A program made the translations under genes and the position numbers. The notes below the pieces were generated by a model, which saw only the letters and a list, made by a program, of their open reading frames with translations, had not been told where the DNA came from and did not search any database. A stretch of 11,133 bases of DNA. Source: CAIPVR01 sp049316905. Its GTDB lineage: Bacteria; Actinomycetota; Acidimicrobiia; Acidimicrobiales; Microtrichaceae. Positions 5,850 to 11,133 of this stretch are shown one piece after another (within the stretch, counting starts at the first letter, position 1; the number at the start of each line of letters is the position of its first letter). Location of the stretch: contig JBMOJH010000110.1 of the NCBI GenBank assembly GCA_049316905.1, positions 1 to 11,133 on the forward strand, written 5' to 3'.

Positions 5850-5859
5850 CGACGCGTCG
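5850..5859. promoter_or_regulatory. Perfect 10-bp palindrome upstream of the glycosyltransferase gene
   Basis: CGACGCGTCG is fully self-complementary and ends one base before the TATGCT -10-like box, in the divergent region shared with gpmA. Its position would suit an operator. In such GC-rich DNA a chance palindrome is also plausible. Confidence 0.25.
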
Positions 5860-5860
5860 G

Positions 5861-5866
5861 TATGCT
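5861..5866 (+). promoter_or_regulatory. -10 element of a leaderless promoter for the glycosyltransferase gene
   Basis: TATGCT matches TANNNT and ends 7 bases before the GTG at 5874, the same arrangement as before dcd. No Shine-Dalgarno sequence precedes the GTG. An ATG at 5862 lies inside this box and is the alternative start. No -35 is recognisable. Confidence 0.45.
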
Positions 5867-5873
5867 CGCCGCC

Positions 5874-6869
5874 GTGCCCGTGTCGGTGGTCATCCCGTGC
5901 TTCAACTCGCTGCGGTACCTGCCGTCCACGGTGGACTCGGTCCTGGCCCAGACCCACGAGGACCTCGAGGTGGTGCTCGTCGACGACGGCGGGTCCGACG
6001 ACCTCGCCGGGTGGGTGGCCGGCGTGGCCGACCCCCGGGTCCGGCTGGTCCGTCAGGAGAACGCCGGCCCCTCCGCGGCCCGCAACCGCGGGGTGGAGGA
6101 GGCCGCCGGCGATGTCGTGGCGTTCCTCGACTCCGACGATCTCTGGGCGCCGGAGTTCCTCGCTCGGACGCTCCCGCGGCTCGACGACCCCGGGATCGGT
6201 CTGGTGTACACGGGCTGGGACGTGATCGATGCCGAGGGGCGGCCGAACGGCCGGGCCACCGTGTCGGAGTGGGAGGGCGAGGTGTGGGACCGCTTCGTCA
6301 TCCGGAACCCCGTGGCCTGCTCGGGCGCGGTGGTGCCGCGGCGGGTGCTGGAGGACCTCGGCGGGTTCGAGGTGAACCGCGACCGCTTCCCGATCGACGT
6401 GGAGGACTGGGAGCTCTGGGTGCGTATCGCCCGGAGCCACCGGGTGGCCGCGGTGCCCGAGGTCCTGGTGCACCACCGTCGGCACGACGCGAACTCGTCG
6501 TCGAACCCCGAGTCGCTGGACGCCGCCTACCGGCACTTCCTCGACGTGGTGTTCCGCGACGTGGGACCCGAGCGGGCCGCCCTGCGGCCCGTCGCCACGG
6601 CGCGCACCGAGGTGCTCCTCGCCTGGCACAGCCTGGCGGACAACCGCGACGCCCGGGCCGCCCTCGGCTACCGCCGGTCCGCCCGACGCCACCACCCGCC
6701 CGTGCGCAGGTCGCCCGACTACTGGCGGGTGGGCGCCGCTGCGCTCGCGCTCGAGGTCGCGGGCGACCGGGGATTCCGGACGGTGCGCGACGCCAACTCC
6801 GTGCTCCGGCGTCTCGCGGGTCGTGTGCCGCTCGGGCCGCTCCGTCGCGAGGGCTCGTTCACGCCCTGA
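5874..6869 (+). CDS. Family 2 glycosyltransferase (GT-A fold)
   Basis: The 331-aa product starts with VSVVIPCFN (residues 3-11), the nucleotide-sugar-binding strand of family 2 glycosyltransferases. VVLVDDGGSDD (33-43) follows, then NAGPSAARNRG (63-73). The metal-binding DXD-type motif is FLDSDDLW (84-91), and VEDWELW (176-182) provides the likely catalytic-base region. No membrane helix is visible, so it is probably a soluble or peripheral enzyme adding a sugar to a cell-envelope or polysaccharide acceptor. Donor and acceptor cannot be read from the sequence. The C-terminal third is Arg-rich. The GTG at 5874 is preferred because of the -10 box spacing. An ATG at 5862 would add four residues and lies within that box. 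It stands alone, with no other polysaccharide genes nearby. Confidence 0.88.
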   Translation: MPVSVVIPCFNSLRYLPSTVDSVLAQTHEDLEVVLVDDGGSDDLAGWVAGVADPRVRLVRQENAGPSAARNRGVEEAAGDVVAFLDSDDLWAPEFLARTLPRLDDPGIGLVYTGWDVIDAEGRPNGRATVSEWEGEVWDRFVIRNPVACSGAVVPRRVLEDLGGFEVNRDRFPIDVEDWELWVRIARSHRVAAVPEVLVHHRRHDANSSSNPESLDAAYRHFLDVVFRDVGPERAALRPVATARTEVLLAWHSLADNRDARAALGYRRSARRHHPPVRRSPDYWRVGAAALALEVAGDRGFRTVRDANSVLRRLAGRVPLGPLRREGSFTP

Positions 6870-6980
6870 ACGGCCCCGGCCCGCGGTCCCACGGTCCGGT
6901 CCCGGCCCGTTCCCGGATCGATGCGGCGTCGACGGTTCGGGCCCGACCTGAGCGCGCTGCCAGCAGATCCGGGCCAACCC

Positions 6981-7017
6981 GTAGCAAACCTGATGCATTA
7001 ACGCTCAAGTTTGCTAC
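6981..7017. promoter_or_regulatory. HAIR-like HspR operator within a 37-bp inverted repeat
   Basis: Left arm GTAGCAAACCTGA (6981-6993) and right arm TCAAGTTTGCTAC (7005-7017) are inverted copies matching at 12 of 13 positions, around an 11-base centre. The inner CCTGA-N11-TCAAG matches the CTTGA-N11-TCAAG core of the published HspR box (CTTGAGT-N7-ACTCAAG) with one change. Over all 14 specified bases of that consensus I count 10 matches. hspR is the last gene of the operon that this site precedes, so autoregulation is the natural reading. The outer GTAGCAAA/TTTGCTAC arms go beyond the known consensus. Confidence 0.8.
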
Positions 7018-7020
7018 ATT
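7015..7020 (+). promoter_or_regulatory. dnaK: -10 element of the dnaK operon promoter
   Basis: TACATT is a good TANNNT hexamer in an AT-richer patch of otherwise GC-rich DNA. It overlaps the right end of the inverted repeat, so HspR bound there would block RNA polymerase. The start site would lie near 7027, giving a 5' leader of about 114 nt before dnaK. The expected -35 region falls inside the operator and matches TTGACA poorly. Confidence 0.55.
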
Positions 7021-7106
7021 GGCACCTGTCACCAACTGCTCGGAACGGCTCGCCCGTCGGTAGGCTCGTCCGGCAGTAGCGGTTCTTCCCCCCACAGCAA
7101 CGAGTT

Positions 7107-7125
7107 CGGGCCGGCCAGCGGCCCG
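7107..7125 (+). other. Hairpin directly upstream of the dnaK ribosome binding site
   Basis: CGGGCCG (7107-7113) and CGGCCCG (7119-7125) form a perfect 7-bp stem with a 5-base loop. The next bases, GGAGAG (7126-7131), are the dnaK Shine-Dalgarno sequence, nine bases before the ATG. Along with the rest of 6870-7140 this region has no gene: it holds the operator, promoter and leader. Confidence 0.5.
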
Positions 7126-7140
7126 GGAGAGTGAGTCCCC

Positions 7141-9008
<1,868 letters not shown>

Positions 9009-9012
<4 letters not shown>

Positions 9013-9620
9013 GCGCCCCGTCCGATGGTGCCGCCCCCGGCGGCGATCCCCTCGACGAGGAGGGGATCGCCGTCGGTGAGGTGGTCGACGACCCGGCCGG
9101 TGACGTGGACGACGCCGCGGCCCGCCTCACGGCGGACCTCGACGCCACCGCGGCCGGGGCCGACCGGCTCGAGCAGACGGCCGAGGAGGCCGTGGCCGAG
9201 GCGGTCGAGGTGGCCCAGCGGCTCCAGGCCGAGCGCGACGAGCTGCGCGATCTGGTCCAGCGCGTGCAGGCCGACTTCGCCAACTACAAGCGACGCGTCG
9301 ACGGCCAGCGCACGGAGCAGCGCGCGCAGGCCGCGCTCGACCTCGTCCGTGAGCTGCTGCCGGTGCTCGACGCCGGCGAGGCCGCGCTCGCCCAGGGTCA
9401 CGAGGACGTGGCCCCGGTGCACGGCCAGCTGCTCGGCACGCTCGAGAAGCTCGGCCTGTCCAAGGTGGACTCGGCGGGCGACCCGTTCGACCCGAACGTG
9501 CACGAGGCCGTCCTCCACGAGGAGGGCGACGGCGACGCCGTCGTGGCCGAGGTGCTGCGCGCCGGGTACGTCTGGAACTCGCAGGTGGTCCGTCCCGCCA
9601 TGGTGAAGGTGCGGGGCTGA
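9009..9620 (+). CDS. grpE: Nucleotide exchange factor GrpE
   Basis: GrpE releases ADP from DnaK and so resets the chaperone cycle. The 203-aa product has an acidic, low-complexity N-terminus. A long charged helix, probably coiled coil (about residues 35-100), contains the family stretch LVQRVQADFANYKRR. The C-terminal beta-domain includes FDPNVHEAV, GYVWNSQVVRPAMVKV. The GTG start at 9009 overlaps the dnaK TGA as GTGA, the classic arrangement for translational coupling. AAGGA inside the end of dnaK (8995-8999) is nine bases upstream. An alternative later start is possible because the N-terminus is poorly conserved, but the overlap favours 9009. Confidence 0.96.
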
Positions 9621-9626
9621 TCCGTC

Positions 9627-10781
9627 ATGTCCTCGGCGCAGCGGGAGTGGTTCGAGAAGGACTACTACGAGGTCCTCGGGGTGGCGAAGGACGCCAGCCA
9701 GAAGGACATCACCAAGGCGTACCGGCAGCTGGCCCGACGCCTGCACCCGGACGCCAACCCGGGTGACGCCGCGGCCGAGGAGCGCTTCAAGGAGGTCTCG
9801 TCCGCCTACGAGGTGCTCGGCGACGCCGAGAAGCGCGAGCAGTACGACGAGGTGCGCCGGATGGGCCCGATGGCGGGCGCGTTCGGCGGCGGTGGCCCGG
9901 GGGGCTTCGGCCCGGACGGCGTGCGCTTCGACACGGGCGACCTGTCGGACCTGATCGGCAACCTGTTCACGCGGGGCCGGTCGGGACCCGGGCGGCGCGG
10001 GCCGGGCGCCGCGTCGAGCGGTGGTCCGCAGCGAGGCGCGGACGTCGAGGCCACGCTCACCATGAGCTTCGATGACGCGGCGCGCGGGGCCACCACCACC
10101 GTGAACGTCACCTCTGACGTCCGCTGCCCCGACTGCTTCGGCAGCGGCGCGGCCGTGGGCACGTCACCGCGCCCGTGTCCGGACTGCGGTGGCACCGGCG
10201 CGGTGGAGGAGAACCAGGGGTTCTTCTCGTTCAGCCGCCCGTGCCCGGCCTGTGCCGGTCGCGGCCGCATCATCGACACCCCGTGCCCGACCTGCTCCGG
10301 CGTGGGCGCGGTCCGGCGGCCGCGCCAGGTGAAGGTCCGCATCCCCCAGGGCGTGCGCGACAGCCAGCGCATCCGGGTGAAGGGCCGTGGCGGCGCCGGC
10401 GTGAACGGCGGTCCCGACGGCGACCTCTTCGTGCGGGTCCAGGTGGAACCGCACCCGCTGTTCGGTCGCGACGGCGACCACCTCACCCTCACGGTGCCGA
10501 TCACGTTCGCCGAGGCCGCGCTCGGCGGGGAGGCCACCGTGCCCACCCTCGACGGCGCGCCCGTGACCATCCGGATCCCTGCCGGGACCCGCAGCGGCCG
10601 GCGCTTCCGGGTGCGGGGCCGCGGCGTGGCCACGGGGCGCAGCACCGGTGACCTGCTCGTCACCGTGGAGATCGACGTGCCCACCGAACTGAACGATGCC
10701 GAGCGCTCGGCGATCGAGGCGCTGGCGGCGGCCGGGACGTCGCCGCGCGCCGACCTTGGCGCCGTGACCACGGAGGACTGA
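9627..10781 (+). CDS. dnaJ: Co-chaperone DnaJ (type I Hsp40)
   Basis: DnaJ delivers substrates to DnaK and triggers ATP hydrolysis. The 384-aa product has the full type I layout. The J domain (about residues 12-75) carries HPD at 40-42. A Gly/Phe-rich segment follows. The zinc-binding domain has four CxxCxGxG repeats beginning at Cys167, Cys184, Cys206 and Cys220. The C-terminal substrate-binding domains contain VKVRIPQGV and the GGEATVPTLDG block. All eight zinc cysteines are present. The ATG lies six bases after the grpE stop with only a weak G-rich ribosome site, so reinitiation from grpE is likely. Its place between grpE and hspR matches the DnaJ1 position in actinobacteria. Confidence 0.98.
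   Translation: MSSAQREWFEKDYYEVLGVAKDASQKDITKAYRQLARRLHPDANPGDAAAEERFKEVSSAYEVLGDAEKREQYDEVRRMGPMAGAFGGGGPGGFGPDGVRFDTGDLSDLIGNLFTRGRSGPGRRGPGAASSGGPQRGADVEATLTMSFDDAARGATTTVNVTSDVRCPDCFGSGAAVGTSPRPCPDCGGTGAVEENQGFFSFSRPCPACAGRGRIIDTPCPTCSGVGAVRRPRQVKVRIPQGVRDSQRIRVKGRGGAGVNGGPDGDLFVRVQVEPHPLFGRDGDHLTLTVPITFAEAALGGEATVPTLDGAPVTIRIPAGTRSGRRFRVRGRGVATGRSTGDLLVTVEIDVPTELNDAERSAIEALAAAGTSPRADLGAVTTED
10772..10776 (+). promoter_or_regulatory. Ribosome binding site of hspR
   Basis: GGAGG lies within the last codons of dnaJ, eight bases before the hspR GTG at 10785. It is the strongest ribosome site in the chaperone operon and supports the choice of this GTG. Confidence 0.75.
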
Positions 10782-10784
10782 CCC

Positions 10785-11133
10785 GTGCCCGAGTACCACC
10801 AGGCCGTCTACGTCATCTCTGTCGCCGCCGAGCTCGCCGGGGTGCACCCGCAGACCCTCCGCATCTACGAGCGGAAGGGTCTGGTCGAGCCCGGCCGCAC
10901 CCAGGGCGGCAGCCGCCGCTACAGCCAGGCCGACATCGACCTGCTCCAGCGCATCAGCGAGCTCACCGACGAGGGCCTCAACCTCGCCGGGGTGAAGCGG
11001 GTGCTGGAGCTCGAGGCCGAGGTGCGCCAGCTGCGCCGGAAGGTCGAGGAGCTGTCGAGTCGCTATCGGCGCGACCTCGTCCCGGTGCAGCAGGCGGTGG
11101 TGGTCTACGACCGTCCGGACGGCCGCCGTCGTT
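10785..11133 (+). CDS. hspR: Heat-shock repressor HspR (MerR-type), runs off the window
   Basis: HspR is the MerR-like repressor that binds HAIR sites and needs DnaK as co-repressor in the actinobacteria where this has been studied. The visible 116 codons are open to the window edge, so the 3' end is missing; family members are about 125-150 aa. The N-terminal winged helix-turn-helix reads ISVAAELAG (residues 11-19), TLRIYERKGLVEP (24-36) and SRRYSQADIDLLQRI. NLAGVKRVLELE then leads into a coiled coil (about 75-100). The segment PVQQAVVVY with a basic end (RPDGRRR) resembles the C-terminal region of mycobacterial HspR, so only a few residues are likely missing. It starts with GTG, three bases after the dnaJ stop, and probably represses its own operon through 6981-7017. 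Confidence 0.95.
   Translation, partial: MPEYHQAVYVISVAAELAGVHPQTLRIYERKGLVEPGRTQGGSRRYSQADIDLLQRISELTDEGLNLAGVKRVLELEAEVRQLRRKVEELSSRYRRDLVPVQQAVVVYDRPDGRRR

Noticed and set aside
5771..5929. N-terminal extension of gpmA by up to 53 residues
   Set aside because: It would overlap the divergent glycosyltransferase, and family members start at the LVLLRHG strand just after ATG 5770.
6868..6912. Terminator after the glycosyltransferase gene
   Set aside because: Only a 6-bp match (GAACGG/CCGTTC) with a 33-base gap is present, with no U-run, so I do not call it.
4821..6998. Long minus-strand and plus-strand open frames (725 and 719 codons) across the parA, gpmA and glycosyltransferase genes
   Set aside because: They run through recognised genes in shadow frames, are dominated by Arg, Gly, Pro and His, and carry no motif.
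7042..7067. Stress-sigma (SigH/SigE-like) promoter starting at GGAAC
   Set aside because: No GTT is found at the needed 16-18 base spacing, and TACATT next to the operator is the better promoter candidate.
6870..7140. CIRCE element (HrcA site) before dnaK
   Set aside because: No GCACTC-N9-GAGTGC or close variant is visible. The inverted repeat present has HAIR spacing, and hspR, not hrcA, is in the operon.

Overview
The window is a stretch of ordinary, very GC-rich bacterial chromosome with tightly packed genes. It most likely comes from an actinomycete, and I infer a lineage near Acidimicrobiia. Evidence for this: a dnaK-grpE-dnaJ-hspR operon with an HspR-type (HAIR-like) operator, a mycobacterial-type dCTP deaminase, an EtfD-like membrane Fe-S oxidoreductase, and several starts that look leaderless (a TANNNT -10 element 6-7 bases before the start codon and no Shine-Dalgarno sequence). 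I see no mobile element, CRISPR array, prophage or rRNA.

Layout, left to right. Positions 1-115 hold a minus-strand tRNA-Gly(CCC) with a 5' leader hairpin and a 3' terminator-like hairpin. dcd (195-761, +) makes dUMP or dUTP for thymidylate synthesis. It converges on a minus-strand group that reads, in transcription order, a small cyclic-nucleotide-binding-domain protein (4012-3593), a six-helix membrane Fe-S oxidoreductase (3499-1229) and a degenerate receiver-domain protein (1194-841). Divergent from this group is an orphan ParA/MinD-type ATPase (4126-4998, +), whose stop codon lies 10 bases from the stop of the convergent gpmA (5770-5009, -). A family 2 glycosyltransferase (5874-6869, +) diverges from gpmA.

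The right third is the heat-shock chaperone operon dnaK (7141-9012), grpE (9009-9620), dnaJ (9627-10781) and hspR (10785 to beyond the window end). dnaK and grpE overlap by four bases, and the later gaps are 6 and 3 bases. DnaK, GrpE and DnaJ form the Hsp70 folding cycle. HspR should repress the operon through the inverted repeat upstream of dnaK.

I did not find a wholly new system. The observations most worth checking are a 37-bp extended inverted repeat containing the HAIR core spacing, with a good -10 element overlapping its right end; the CNB / Fe-S oxidoreductase / phospho-dead receiver group; and the repeated -10-to-start spacing at three SD-less genes, which also revises two start codons.
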